This document shows, piece after piece, positions 1-12,714 of a stretch of 64,000 nucleotides of DNA; the first letter of the stretch is position 1, and each line of letters opens with the position of its first letter. A program made the translations under genes and the position numbers. The stretch is from Kudoa neothunni (Eukaryota > Cnidaria): assembly GCA_964304625.1 (NCBI GenBank), contig OZ199838.1, forward strand, positions 12,958,001-13,022,000, read 5' to 3'. The notes under the pieces are model-generated. The model saw nothing but the letters and a program-made list of their open reading frames with translations, did not search any database and had not been told where the DNA came from.

Positions 1-994
1 TGTTTAATGAACAAGAAAAAAATTGGATCACCATAGCGCTTTATTATGAATATTCCCCTCAAAGCAGTTTTAAATGTTATAGTAATTTTTATTTACTGAA
101 AACAAATTACAAATAATTATTGTAAATTATAACGCTAGAATTCATATTCAAAAAATTGAAAAAGCAATATTTATGATTAATTTTTAGGCATATTTGAATT
201 ATGCTAAAATATAATTTACTATAGCTTAACAATATTCTTGTATATATTTTAACAGTTATACCGTGATTAGTAATTCTCATGATGTAATAAATAATTAATG
301 TCATTCTTAGTAACATCTTGAATTTCAAATATGTTTAGATATGGAACAATTTTGAAAATGAGATAACATCAAAATTGATGCACATGCACAAAAAAATTTC
401 CCGATTTAAGTATATTGATTATATTAAGTTGTTGTTTACGAACCAGATACAAAATAAATTTTTAGGTCTTTTATAGATAGCACAAAATTTCTATGAGTTT
501 ATGATACATACGAGTCGAATTTTTACTTAATTTTCATTTTTCCAGTAATTTGTCGATAATGGCCAATAAAAATTATTTTAAGCAATTTAACGTTTTCAAT
601 CGTTATAGCAAACCATTTTTACGTGGTATTTATCTTTTTACCACAGACAAAAAATTTGAGAATCGAAGAGTTACATAATTTTGTAATTTAATCCTTTATT
701 CTTGTAAATGACTCGAAGGATTAATATGTTTTAAATTAGTTTTAGAAATATTTTAACGATAAATACACCAATTCGTAAGCAAACCCAAGAAGTTTCACGC
801 TAATCCATTCTGTCTTTCTAAAATTTTGATTATCAATTTAAACTATATTGTATTAATCTTATTGTCATTTTTTTAAATTGTGAAAAATTTACCCATATTT
901 ATAATAGAATGAAAATTTCAATCGGGAAATTCCCTAATTAATTATAAGTTTTTATATTTTGTTGTATTAATTATTGCTAGTATTGTTCAAAATG
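1..994. other. AT-rich stretch, no gene recognised
   Basis: AT-rich sequence with frequent stops in all frames. The longest frame here (minus strand, about 107-328) has the Ile/Tyr/Asn-rich composition of translated AT-rich DNA and no domain pattern. I see no repeat ends or RNA genes. Confidence 0.5.
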
Positions 995-3330
995 TCATTG
1001 ATTGATCACCAACCAATCAGTGGCATCTTCCGAATAAAAAAATTCCTTACATACCCTGAATTGATAATCCAAGAACGGATTATTAGTATTCCTATAGATA
1101 TCTGAGGTAATTGTATCACTAGGAGGTTCGTTATCCCCACAACTCATAACCAGTGACTTAAAAAATCATTAAAAAAATCTACCAACTCTAATATACATTC
1201 AAACACATTCCATCATCGTAGATCGTATCCGCAACAATTTTAATGGTATGCTTCGTTTGTTTCGTTTCTAAGTTTTATTAAATTTAATGTCTAATAAAAG
1301 TTTATGATTATTACTTCTATCAAGGAACAATTCCAAAAGATCTATATAGATGTCGCACCTTTGTTTTTTTGATTCTAAAATATTTAAATCGATATGAATC
1401 CGACGATAGATCTTTGGAATGTACCTAACAATTCATATGGTATGTAACGAGGCTGTATTGAGAATAATGTATGGGTATTTATGTCAGGAAGAAGGCTTCC
1501 AACCTACAAAATTACAATAATCCCAAAATAAACTCCAGTTGAATTGATTTACTTTGTGTTTTACATCATTGTTGACCATTAGATATAAATCAATTTCTTA
1601 ACGATATTAATAAATTATTAACAATCTAGTATACTAAAAGAATGTCCTCTCCCAATATTGCGTTTTAATTCTGACATAAGGTCGTTTTGAGTTTTATCAT
1701 TAATTCTAGTTATAGTAGTTAATAGGGTAAAATCCATTTAGTTACGAATAGAATTCCATCTCATAATTGTTAATTTTGTCTACTGGTAGGTCATCACTAT
1801 TTATAGTGAAATCTAAGGAGGATATATTTTCCATATATATGGCCATTTCAATTGTTTTACATCCTTCGTACATAAGATATGAACCAGCTGGTTGTTTATG
1901 CTTTTTACTATCTCCAGGGTCATTATAGTAAACTTTACCTACCAATAGTAAATTTTTGTAAAAATCGGAAATTTTAAGCTCCTAAATGTATTAGTAAATC
2001 AAATAAAATTTTTCATTTGTTTATGAAGAGCGACCTTAAATATAATTTCAGCAGGTTCAACTTTTTGTGTGACTGTTTTCGAAGACGATATAGTGGTAAA
2101 TTCAACAAGCTCGGGAGTAACACGCCAAATATCGCTACAATGTTATTCTAACCCAGCTGTTCACAATCACGAATGTTACGTTATATATGGAAATTCCTTA
2201 GTGGTAGGATCATATAGTGAAAATTGCAGTTCATAATTTATCCAGTTGATAGTTTGATCTACAATCATGGAAATTTTAACAAAAAGATTTGTTATCTTTG
2301 GATCTGTATTTCTTATCTTTTCTTCAACATCAACATCTATCCATAATTGCTTTCTTATCCCATTACGAAATCAATCTACTCCACCTACCTGATAGCATCT
2401 TAACGTAGGGAATTTTGTGAAATTGGCCTTGAAATTTTCGGTACTATTATAAATTTTAATATTATACAATATTATTCAAAATATTAGTTTCTTTCCATAT
2501 ACTCGACTAAATAAGTCCGACGTATGCAAATAATTTGGTTTAAAATGCTTTCCTACCAGATGTAATCTTAAATCTTTGTTCATAAATCTAAATTGGGTTA
2601 TATTCTTAATTTTAATGTTTTCTAATTGGTTATATACTTTCTTATAAAGTTCATTTTGTCAAATAAAGATTCAGCTCTTTCTTTACACACCTTTATCTGA
2701 AAAAATTATTTCTACATGTAAGCTTAATAACTCTACCTCAAGTTCTGAGTCGTTAAAATTTGAATAATCTATTAGGAATTCTTTTAATAAACCACTCAAA
2801 GTGTAATATTTGTAGAGATCATTTTTCTGTGAGCATGTCACCGTTCAGCGTTATTACAAATGTATTTCTACCTCCAAATAGTTACTAAGTTTATATATCC
2901 CGTATCTAATATCATCAAGAGCAAAGTGTTCAACTTGTTTCTTTAATAGTGGTATCATATCGCTAGTTTCAAACTACAATAATAGAAAAATGATTATTGA
3001 CTTTAATAAAAATTATTAGAGGGTACGTCAAAGGGTGTTAAAGCTATTAGGTTATCAGTACTGAGGTAACCATATTGGACGCTATGTTTAAGATAGCCAT
3101 AAACATTCTCATTATTTTTCCCAGCTTATAAGAGGGATAAAATATTGACAGGTAATTGAATACGATTACTATCTTGAGGTTCATTTGTCATGAATTTATC
3201 CCCTGGCATTGCTTCCACTTCCACTTCCACTAATGACGACGATGATAATGATAAGAGGTCAGTTGGAGGCCCCATAACCACCTTATTCTTTACTATTCAA
3301 TCGATATATTATATAAAGGAGGTTTGTATT
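995..3330 (-). pseudogene. Decayed multi-segment coding relic, family not recognised
   Basis: Reading the minus strand from about 3,330 down to 995 gives a chain of segments with protein-like composition in changing frames. Examples are pieces reading VGKVYYNDPGDSKKHKQP (near 1,930-1,880), LFVKISMIVDQTINW (near 2,290-2,245) and YLKHSVQYGYLSTDNL (near 3,090-3,040). A short uninterrupted frame of 50 codons lies at 1147-995. At least one segment junction (about 2,890-2,850) looks like an ordinary short GT-AG intron, which suggests an intron-bearing gene rather than a prokaryotic insertion. The whole is clearly broken. I do not recognise the family: it could be a dead host gene or a fossil of a large mobile element. 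The boundaries are approximate. Confidence 0.4.
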
Positions 3331-4004
3331 TTACCTAGATAGACTGTTTTATCGTATCCATCTTTGTGAGTGTTCATTATGTAGGCGAATCGAGTTATCT
3401 TCGCTACCTGTTCTGCTCTAAGGTATCTCATTTTCACGAAGGATCTAATTCATCGTTGCTCCCATTTCGCTATTATCTTGACTTCTTTCGTTTATTTTAC
3501 GATGATACTAAGTTTATGTTATATATTTTTGGAAATTTTATGAGTCATATGAAAATTCGTTGGATACATTTTATTTGACACTCTACTGTAATTTACTAAA
3601 TACACCTGCTTTCTGGCATGTTGACCTTTTCAGTCAGAGCTTCTCTTCGTCAGATAGAAAATAATTTTTAAACTATTGAACCATCAAGATCCAATTATGA
3701 GGTAACATTTTCGTAAAATAAAATCTTCAACGTACAAACGGCCTATGTATAATAAACGTTATGTTGTGGCACCAATAATTTCGCTTTGGCTTAAATTTAA
3801 TCCAAGTTACTTCAGTGAAGATTAACTCGAAAAATTTATACTTAATAGCGTATAATTCTTTTGATATTTCGTCATAAAATGGTATACAAATTTTCCAAAC
3901 TATTACTTATTTTCATTGTTCAGAATAATTCATAATAACCAGGTATGGGATGATTAGTTGCATTTCACTCATAGAAAACCAACCAACTAATTTTTTAGTA
4001 CATA
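3331..4004. other. Intergenic, nothing recognised
   Basis: A plus-strand frame of 70 codons at 3366-3578 is rich in Phe/Tyr/Ser and resembles no family. It is more likely a shadow of degraded sequence than a gene. I see no repeats or RNA genes before the inverted-repeat element that starts at 4005. Confidence 0.4.
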
Positions 4005-6594
4005 CAGTCAACAACGGTTATTGCGTGGGTGGATATTGTTCACTTTTTGTTGTGTCATTATTTATCGTTTTATAAGGTGCAGTTCTATCTTATAAGTCTT
4101 TTAAGCTATTGAATAAACATTTTGAATTATTTATTTAAGTAAATTTTTTTATAGATGCTAGAAAATGGATATTGTGCACTAATTTTAATCATCATCAAAT
4201 TTAACAATATCTCCAAATCAAAGTGTATAGTTATTATTTTGCTATTTTTATATTAATAAAAATTATCCATGGTAAATGCGGAAAAACGGGAATATTTTAT
4301 AACTACAAATTTTATTCATGTGAATAAATTTATTAGTACATTGGTTTCATTACAGCATTGCGTATTGTTCTTTAACACTGAGTAGATTCATTGGTTTTAA
4401 ACTATATCTATGGTCATTGTACATAAATAAAAAAATATAATAATAGTAAAAAATTTTGTACGCTCTCGTAATTAGATTGTTCTAGGGTTAAGTCAATTCT
4501 ATTTTATTGCATAAAATAGATAATGATAAAAATATAATATAAATTTCTCCGTTAAGGCGGAGTTTTAATTGCTGATCAAATTTAAAAATTTTTAAAAACA
4601 ATGTTGAAAGTATTTTTATTATATTTAATGTAAATAATGTAACTACGACGTATGGCTAATGAGAATAATGTAGATAGCATTTAAATATTTTTTATAAAAA
4701 ACTTTGGACTTAATTACTAAATAAGAATTGATTTCTTCTATACATATATTCCCGAGGGCCAAATATCAGTGATCAAATTGATGATAAACCAAATATACAT
4801 GATCCGTTAGAATCTTGGAGGAATCCGACCAACGACAACCAATTATAACAAAATAATTAAATTTTACTTTCTTTCGATTTAATGAATCAATTAAAATCAA
4901 TAATTATTGATTAATAATAAACTAAAATATCTATCTCTAAAATTTGCGAGAAACGTATATAATGGTTCGGATGGATTAACTCATTCATTAAATATTATAT
5001 GAAATATTAAAGTTATGTTATAAACAAATAATTGGCACGTATAACATGTTTGAAAATAATCATACACTACATCAATCTCTAAACATTACTAAGTTTTGTT
5101 TTATGTCTGCGCAACCTAACGGTTATATGGATGTTTTTTCTGATTCAACGAATCTCTACATATAAAAAGAAGAAAATTATTATAGGAGACGAAAGATTTG
5201 GTTATAATTGCACAAGGTCATGTAATTATGCTCTTCTGTAAATAAATATTTTATTTTTTACTCCTAAAATCGATAATACTTTAATTTTATGCAACTTTTA
5301 ATATAAATTTTATCTTTGAGAATAAGATTTTCAAAAATTAATGAAATTATAGACAAATAAAGACTTTGTATTGTAAGTGGATTTGTTGATCATTACGTTG
5401 AAAATAGGTAATTTCGAAATAGTTAAATAATTATGTTAAATATTTTTCAAATAATTTTATCGCACGTGTTTTATTTTTTGTTGTAAATGATGTATAAATT
5501 TGTATTATTATTATTATTATGTGGGAAACAACGGTTTAAAAAATCCGATGGTAAATATCTTCCATTATTAATTAAATATCTTTTAAATTTAGCAAGAGAA
5601 ACCCGCTAAAAAAATTTATAAACTAAAACAGCATTATTAATTATTGAAAATTTTAATATTGTATTTAAAGTTGTTTTTAAATACCGAAAAATGCCTATAA
5701 CTATAAATGATAAGTATTAAAAAACGAATAATATATTGGAAAAAAATTCATTTGTTGGATATAATTATCATGTTTTTTTCATCGAAATTAAAAATTAACA
5801 TTTTAAAACCCCATTTTTACAAAAATATTTTATTACGTTTTTCAACTGTAATAATCTCATCGCATCATTGTTAAAAAATAAAAATTAATATATAAAGATA
5901 AACGATTATATCAGATGAAATCACAAATTTTAAAATTAAATTAAACGTAACATAACTTCATTCTAAATACTCGCGCACCTGTATATGTCGTGGTTCTTAC
6001 GTGTATCTTTTGTTTTTGCTTACCCAACCAGACCTTGGTAAATTCAAATCTCTTTATAAACGAATTCACAAAATTATACTTAAAGGAAAAATTTATCTAT
6101 AATTAATTCGGAAGGGACAACTTTCTAAATTTACAAGACTATCAAGCATAGCTTTAATCCCCAACTTTTAAAGTTTAACTAAATCCAACAAGGTGGTTGT
6201 ATCATTATTAATCAGTTAGATCATGCAAAACATGTGAAATTATAGAATATGGTTTTTATTCTTATAAGAACAATCCATTTATTTGAATGAAAATTCTCAA
6301 TATGATGCAAATCACAATGAAAATGACCACCTCACGTAAGTATTAAACGCGGAGAAACTGAAGAATGCTATCTCAGAAATACGCTGAACATTTTAACTTA
6401 GACCAAAATGGATTGAATGGCTTCTACTCAGTGATTATTGGGATATCTAAAATTGTAAAATATACATAGAAATGTTTATTAGTTCGGTTAAAAGAAAATA
6501 ATTGAGTTTTATTTTTCATGCGCACGCGATTAGATGAATATTGCGCACCTTTTTGCCAGTCCCCCTAAAACTGAGCAATAACCATTGTTGACTG
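4005..6594. mobile_element. TA-flanked terminal-inverted-repeat element (Tc1/mariner type), decayed
   Basis: The left end reads CAGTCAACAACGGTTATTGC, and the reverse complement of the right end reads CAGTCAACAATGGTTATTGC. These 20-bp terminal inverted repeats differ at one base. Both ends abut TA (4003-4004 and 6595-6596), the target duplication of Tc1/mariner-type elements. The 2.6-kb length is enough for an autonomous copy, but no long transposase frame survives, so the element is dead or non-autonomous. Inside is a short (TTA)n run near 5,502-5,520. Superfamily assignment rests only on the TA target and the CAGT ends. Confidence 0.6.
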
Positions 6595-7915
6595 TACAGG
6601 ATTAAAAATTCACATGTATCGAATTAATTCATAAAACAGTGAAATGAGGTCATCTAGAAATAGCTAAATTAACTAAGACGCTTTAAAGTTATATCAAAAA
6701 ATTTTCTATAAAAGGTACAGTAGGTTACCACTTTTATGAACTCTCTTGCGAATAGGGAAGTTCGTAAAACTACTTTATTTTAACCAGGGCGTAAACTTAA
6801 AATGAATTTTTTTTCGTCTGTTGTTACATAACTATTTCTTTAATTACGCGAGATATTGGAAATTTTAATTTTATACAACGTTTTTGTTGGTTAAATAAAC
6901 TTAAGGAAATGGCTATTGAAAGTAATATTCAGGTTAACTGTTTTGGCTATATTTAGTTACTTCTGGTCCACCGCTTCGATCTCAGGCCAGAAATAATTGA
7001 ATATAGCAGTTTATGAAAAACTGATACTGTACGCAGCTTGTACTTTATTTAACTCATAAAGCTGATTAAATATGAATATACACCTTTTTATTTTATTGTT
7101 GTCATTATTTAACATGTATGAAGTACCTATTTATAGGATCGCATTTATAACATCTGGTTAAAAATACGTTGGCTAATAAAACCAATATTTCCGCCGTTAG
7201 AATTGCCTATATTCATTTGATAATTCATCTAAAAATTATTGTTAAAAATTCTCGTATAATTACTTCCTATTTATTAAAATTCGAATATGTACGCTAATTT
7301 ATGGCACATTAAATTGCAGTCTAATAATAACTCTCGTACTTCACAAGGGAAGGCTATTGTATTACATTATTATTTTATATTTATCAATGAATAATGTTCA
7401 CCCAAAAAACTAATAAAATAATTAACCACGTGATTTCTCATTAGAGCTATTTCCTACCTTATTTTAATTCTGATCCCTTTTCAGGTCGTTGAATAATATA
7501 AAATTAAAATATTGCGACTACTCATTTAATATATATAAAAGTGGTTGTGCATAAAACATGTTACTTATTGTAAATAAAAATCTAATATTTTTCTGTCACT
7601 ATAATTTAGTAATACCCAATTTTTGTTGGTGCGTTAATAGCATTCACTATGAATAGAGTCGTTTTTCATTCATTAGCGATGACTATAAGCATACGACTAG
7701 GAAATTCTTGTTTTATATCTCTGGGGCTGACAGTGTTATTATTGTACGCCAATTTGGTCAGGTTACTAAAACCAATAACTAAACAATTAATAATTCTCAT
7801 CTAGAATTAAATTTACCAGTTGTTACGATAATCGACTTTTTGATTTGAAGGTTTATATATCTAACGAGAGAGGGTCAGCAACCATCCAATTGGCTCTTCT
7901 ACCAGCGTATTATCT
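6595..7915. other. Intergenic with one hairpin
   Basis: AT-rich, with no coding frame I can support. A strong stem-loop lies at 6945-7007 and is listed separately. Confidence 0.4.
6945..7007. repeat. Inverted repeat, 21-bp arms
   Basis: The left arm at 6945-6965 (GCTATATTTAGTTACTTCTGG has 21 bases; its first half is GCTATATTTA) pairs with 6987-7007 with about three mismatches, around a loop of about 21 nt. It may be a solo pair of transposon ends or a transcript hairpin. There is no obvious target duplication. Confidence 0.45.
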
Positions 7916-7919
7916 TAGT

Positions 7920-9690
7920 AAAATATTTTCAATTCATTCCCTTCCATAAGATACCCATAAATAGTTTATGTGTTGGCAAACATAAGATATGAAAGGATGA
8001 CCACCAGTGGGTTATCGGAATTTTCAAACACCATTTCCTATGTGTTGTGGCTAGCTTCCTACTTGATTTATGTTTACGTAGTGTCATTTGTAGCAAACGA
8101 TGTATCTTATAGTTTGTATACATTGTTTTTTGTAGAGCTTTTTCTAGGATAAAGATGTGATAATGTTGCTCAATTGTTATTCTATAGCAGCAACTTTTCT
8201 AAGTTGTATCGACGATCACGTTCAACTTTTTAGTATCTATTGTATTAGTATGAGGAAAAATAGAACCAAAAAACGTAATTCCAATATATATTACCGCATA
8301 TTTCATCACATAATCTAGTGTGTTTCATGATAGTAATGTTGGTGGTAATACTGTGCAAAATAGGATTTATAGTGGTGTATTTTGTAGGTATTAAAAAATG
8401 GACTATATTGTTGTATTCTCTTAACTCATTAGGTGCATCCACATCGATCGAAACCAAACATCATCGGACTGTGAACTATTACACAAGTGGTATGTGCTTT
8501 TTTGTTTTAATGACGAAATATAAATTAATCATTACGCTTAGATTATGTCAAAAGGAATGTATCCGACATTATTCTAACTGCTCTTTTCGTTACCAATCCT
8601 CTAGTAGTGGTTTTTCAAATTTATATTTACCATTACGTAAAACCTTCTCTCAACCATGTGATATACACACTGTCCTTCTCAAAGTATAACAGTTCACATC
8701 TGCAAAAATCAGAAATTGAGAGTGATAATTTTTTGATCATTTCTATTTGGCAACCGTACTTATATCATTATAAAAAGGTCACAACAATTCGGTTGGCATT
8801 ACTCCTTTTAAACCCCCTCCAAATACTATCAAATCGAACTTGGTAGATTTGGTTGGATTATTTGTTCTGATATGGTTGGTTAGAGCAACTTTTGTTTTTT
8901 TGACTATGAGAATTCATTTTATTTCCAGAAAAGTTCATTCAAAAAAGTTTTTATTTATGTATTTTATAATGTTATATTTTGAGTCAGATTCTACATCAAT
9001 CAGCGATGAACATTGGCAATAACAAAATTGTGGCCTTTCTTTGTCTATTTATCTATGTGATAGCATGGTATCTTCCGATCCTTCATAGTTATGGCTGTTA
9101 TTAGTAATTGTTATTAGCATATTATATCATCTCACCATTTATGGAAGTTTAACAAACACACGTTTATCGTAACCATTCAATATTCATTTACTTGTCAGCC
9201 TAAAACGAATGATGTGTATTTAGAATGGTGCTCACCAACACTTTCGGTTTAACTCATCACATATTGTTTCTATTTCCATTCTACATACGACGTATTTATA
9301 GTTTTGGTCGAAAATAATATCATCTCAATTTTTAGTACTGAATACAGCATTCAAAAGACATCTCTTAACAATGTTATGTTGTCTGACCTTAGTTTTGTCA
9401 ATTCCACTTATGATAATATTTGACGTAAAATAGTCATGAATCAATACTTCACTTAAATCAATACTCTTTTAGAATGTGTTGGAAGAAAAAAGCTACTTCT
9501 ACCATTCGGTGGCTTTTGTTATATTGGGCCTTGTCACGCTCGGAGCTTCTTTATCAGTGTTCAACTCGTTGCAATACTCCTGTAAAGTAATGACGATTGT
9601 TATTGGAGTGAGTCAGTCCATAGTAACATCAATAGGTGATTTTCTGTATTTGTTGAGTCATTTGTAACATATCCAATAAATTAGAAATTT
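7920..9690 (-). pseudogene. Decayed coding relic, family not recognised
   Basis: The minus strand gives protein-like segments in several frames, for example LTPITIVITLQEYCNELNTD near 9,620-9,565, SGIDKTKVRQHNIVKRCLLN near 9,400-9,345 and HWWSSFHILCLPTHKLFMG near 8,010-7,950. Base composition is less extreme than in the flanks, consistent with former coding sequence. No catalytic motif or domain could be named with confidence. It may be a separate element or another part of the relic at 995-3330, since both lie on the minus strand with a transposon between them. It is clearly broken. Confidence 0.3.
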
Positions 9691-11049
9691 ATTGGCTTTA
9701 TAATTACAACAAAATCTTTGGCGTTAAAGATACAGTAAGTTTAGCTTTTTGACTGTCGCTCAATCAATTTATCCCGAATAGAATATATTATACAATTCAC
9801 AACTGTGGGAATATTTTCAGTTGTTCCTTATGGTTTATCAGTTGATCATACTAACTGAAGATATGTGTTACAGAAAAGAAGTGGCTTACATCCACACCCA
9901 TATGAACTACAAGAGGCTCCCGCTTAAACAAAATCTTCGAAAATTAGTATATATTATGGTGGGCGGTTTGTTTTAACGTCGCATATTATAGAACAACATT
10001 TGCTTAACTAGAAGAAATAGAGACAAAATATACAACGGAATGGATGTTATTAATTTTTTTTATTTAGTCAAATTAATTTACTGAATGCCTGATTGTTATA
10101 GGCATGGAATGAAAAAATTGAAGGACGTTTACAAGACAGTCTACTGGAAACAAATCTCCTCAACTATAGCTGTGCTGAAGACCCAGAATCCGCTTGTATA
10201 TTTTAATGAACTATATAATATTTTTATCGATTATTCCTAAAAATGTACAAAAAACTATTCTTTTAAACAAGAATTTATATTTCTTCAGTCAAAACACGCA
10301 TAACGCGCAATATTCGGGAATTAATTAAAAGAATACATTTTTATTTATAGATTAAATAAAAATTATACTTCTTTAATTAAAAAAATCCATCCAAAAATTA
10401 CCGACATTAAAATTTATATTTCAGATAGAATAATAAGATAAAATAAATATTTTCATGATTTTTATCTATATATACATAAAATACAAACTTCGGAATTGAC
10501 CGAAGATTGTGTGCTCCAAGAAACGGTGGAATTTCAAAAAAGTTATGGAACTGTTAAAAGTCTCGTCTATTAGGAATAGTAGGATTTGTTCCCAACTAGA
10601 GATAGTTAAAATTTCAAAAGAACAGAACAATTTTTACATGTATTTTTTAGCGTTTTAAGTTTTCATTTAAATCAACCCGCGGGCTGATTTAAATGAGGAT
10701 TAGAGGCACCTAGGGTGGAGGTTATGGGTGATTTATCTGTATGTAAATGTTATATTGAAATTTTTTCCCCCTGAATTAGATATTCCCAACACCCCGAGCG
10801 TAGCTGGATATTGCGGCTAGTTTTTTATAGTTTAGATAAAATGTATTTTAGCTAATTATTATGTTTGTGACAATATCCATAATTAATCGATTGAATTATA
10901 CGCCCAATTTCATTTAAAAGATGAACTTGTCCAGCGTTGCCAATCTAAATCGGACAGCCGGCAAAATTTTGGACGCATAAATTTAGATAAAATAGAATTT
11001 TTTGTAAAAGCAAGCATAATTTTTTTTATTTATATATAAATATTATAAA
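9691..11049. other. Intergenic with a near-perfect palindrome
   Basis: No coding frame was supported. A 32-bp palindrome sits at 10664-10695 and is listed separately. The stretch 10,690-10,830 is less AT-rich than its surroundings, but I cannot classify it. Confidence 0.35.
10664..10695. repeat. 32-bp palindrome with GC core
   Basis: The sequence starts CATTTAAATCA, has the core CCCGCGGG and closes TGATTTAAATG. Of 16 base pairs, 15 match, with one A/C mismatch. The GC core stands out in AT-rich DNA. It could be a residual hairpin of a mobile element or a binding site; nothing around it decides. Confidence 0.6.
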
Positions 11050-11290
11050 AATATATAATTAACTAAGAATCTTCAAAATTTCGACATCACTTGGTTGATG
11101 TGTTGCAAAATACCCACACTCGAATGAGATCATCTAATGTAGAGCACAGCATTCTATTTCTTCTGATCGTTTTGGTAGTTCCAGCAGAAGAAAATACTTT
11201 TTCCGTAAAAGTGTTAATCAGTGTTAGTTATAATAAAGATGCTCCATTTTTGCTGATAAAATATGCCCAAAAGTGCCATTATTGATAATT
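11050..11290 (-). pseudogene. hAT transposase relic, C-terminal dimerisation region
   Basis: The minus strand between about 11,210 and 11,100 translates to EKVFSSAGTTKTIRRNRML followed by a Leu-Asp-Asp-Leu-Ile stretch and a stop. This matches the (E/S)RxFSxAGxxxxxxRxxL signature of the hAT C-terminal dimerisation domain, which is normally followed by a short helix with xxLIxxxxN. The catalytic part upstream on the minus strand (above 11,290) is not recognisable, so this is the tail of a dead hAT DNA transposon. Its terminal repeats were not found. Confidence 0.6.
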
Positions 11291-12714
11291 GAATCCATCA
11301 AACTTTGTTTTTTTGCAATTCCTTTAATTTCAATCAGCTGTATTACAACTCCTCATTCGATGTTTGAATCAAACAACTATACCTAGATCTGGTTTTATTT
11401 TTACGTGCGATCAATTATCCATTAAAATTAAGACAAATTAATCAAGTAGATAATATTTGGTTAAATTTTAATTGATTTAAACATTAAATTAGAATAAAAT
11501 TATTCTAAAATTAATAAACACACACTTATAATGATAGCTTAGCATTGGACATCATCAAAACCAAAGTCTTTTTCTAGGATTCAAACATTCAGAATTCCAA
11601 CACGCATAACACGATTCGTGATAATTCCAAAATGATCCGCAGTCAAGATAAAACTGTGCATCATCGCTAATAATGATGAGAAATCCAAAATTTTGGTCTT
11701 AATTGTAGCATAGCATTTTTAAATGTTTTTATTTTCATAAATTTTTCCATATTATTTTTGACCTCAATTTCTGTATTCCATAGGCTTTAAGAATGATTTA
11801 TTAAAATGTATACATGTAAATCGCTTTTTGTATACTTTACTGCCGATATTTTAACTTTAAATAGAGTATTGCCTCAAGTATATAAACATCTATTTGAAGA
11901 TTTCTCGTAATGAACTCAACAACGATTACATTTACATATTTTGTGAACTTGCAATACATCCTTACTTTTCAAAACATTCTTTTGGGATTATTCAATCTTT
12001 AAAAGAACAATATTTAAAAATAGGACATTATTGGCAGCGCCGTTTGAGACACTCCAAACGATATACTGAACTCCTGGTGGAATTCAGTATAAATAACAAT
12101 AAACAACCAACGGTAATGAAAAATCAGAAATAACTTTTTAGAAATTATTCTTATTTGAATATTTTAGTTTTAATAATATAAGAATGTAAAATAATTTTTT
12201 TAAGTCGATGAATAATTTAATCATGTTTATATCGTCTATGATTAACAAATCTAACGTCATAATGTAAGTAACATTATAAATAATCAGAGTAAATTTAAAT
12301 TATCTTCAATGTGATAACTTAAATTTAAATTTATGAATGAACTATAACGTGTCTTAATAAATAATCAACGGACAGGATTTAGGTCACGATTTAGACAACT
12401 TACTTGGTACGTTTAATTATAGTCAGTTTAACATATTCAAAATATTGGAATTCATTAATCTAAGTTTATAAAAAACCCTAAAGCAAACTTATATGAGATT
12501 TGAATAATAAAAGAGTTCAGTTTTAAAATTTATAATATTCGTTTATGTTCGTGGAAGACTTATAAAATTGTTTTTAATTAAAATAATTTTCACGCTATAA
12601 CTAACTTAAATAAATATTAAAATAATTTCGTTAGAGATTATCTATTTGGTTGAATCACATTTTGTCGAGTGTAAGCATATTTATTAGGATAATCGTTGTT
12701 AATCGTCAAATAAA
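11291..12714. other. Intergenic upstream of VPS16
   Basis: A plus-strand frame of 79 codons (11,894-12,133) has reasonable composition but no recognisable family and no neighbouring exon that extends it, so I do not call it. The stretch may include eroded upstream parts of the hAT relic. The VPS16 promoter must lie in its last few hundred bases; no clear TATA element can be singled out in such AT-rich DNA. Confidence 0.35.

Noticed and set aside
11894-12133. 79-codon plus-strand frame upstream of VPS16
   Set aside because: Composition is passable, but there is no homology, no supported splice sites and no conserved neighbour.
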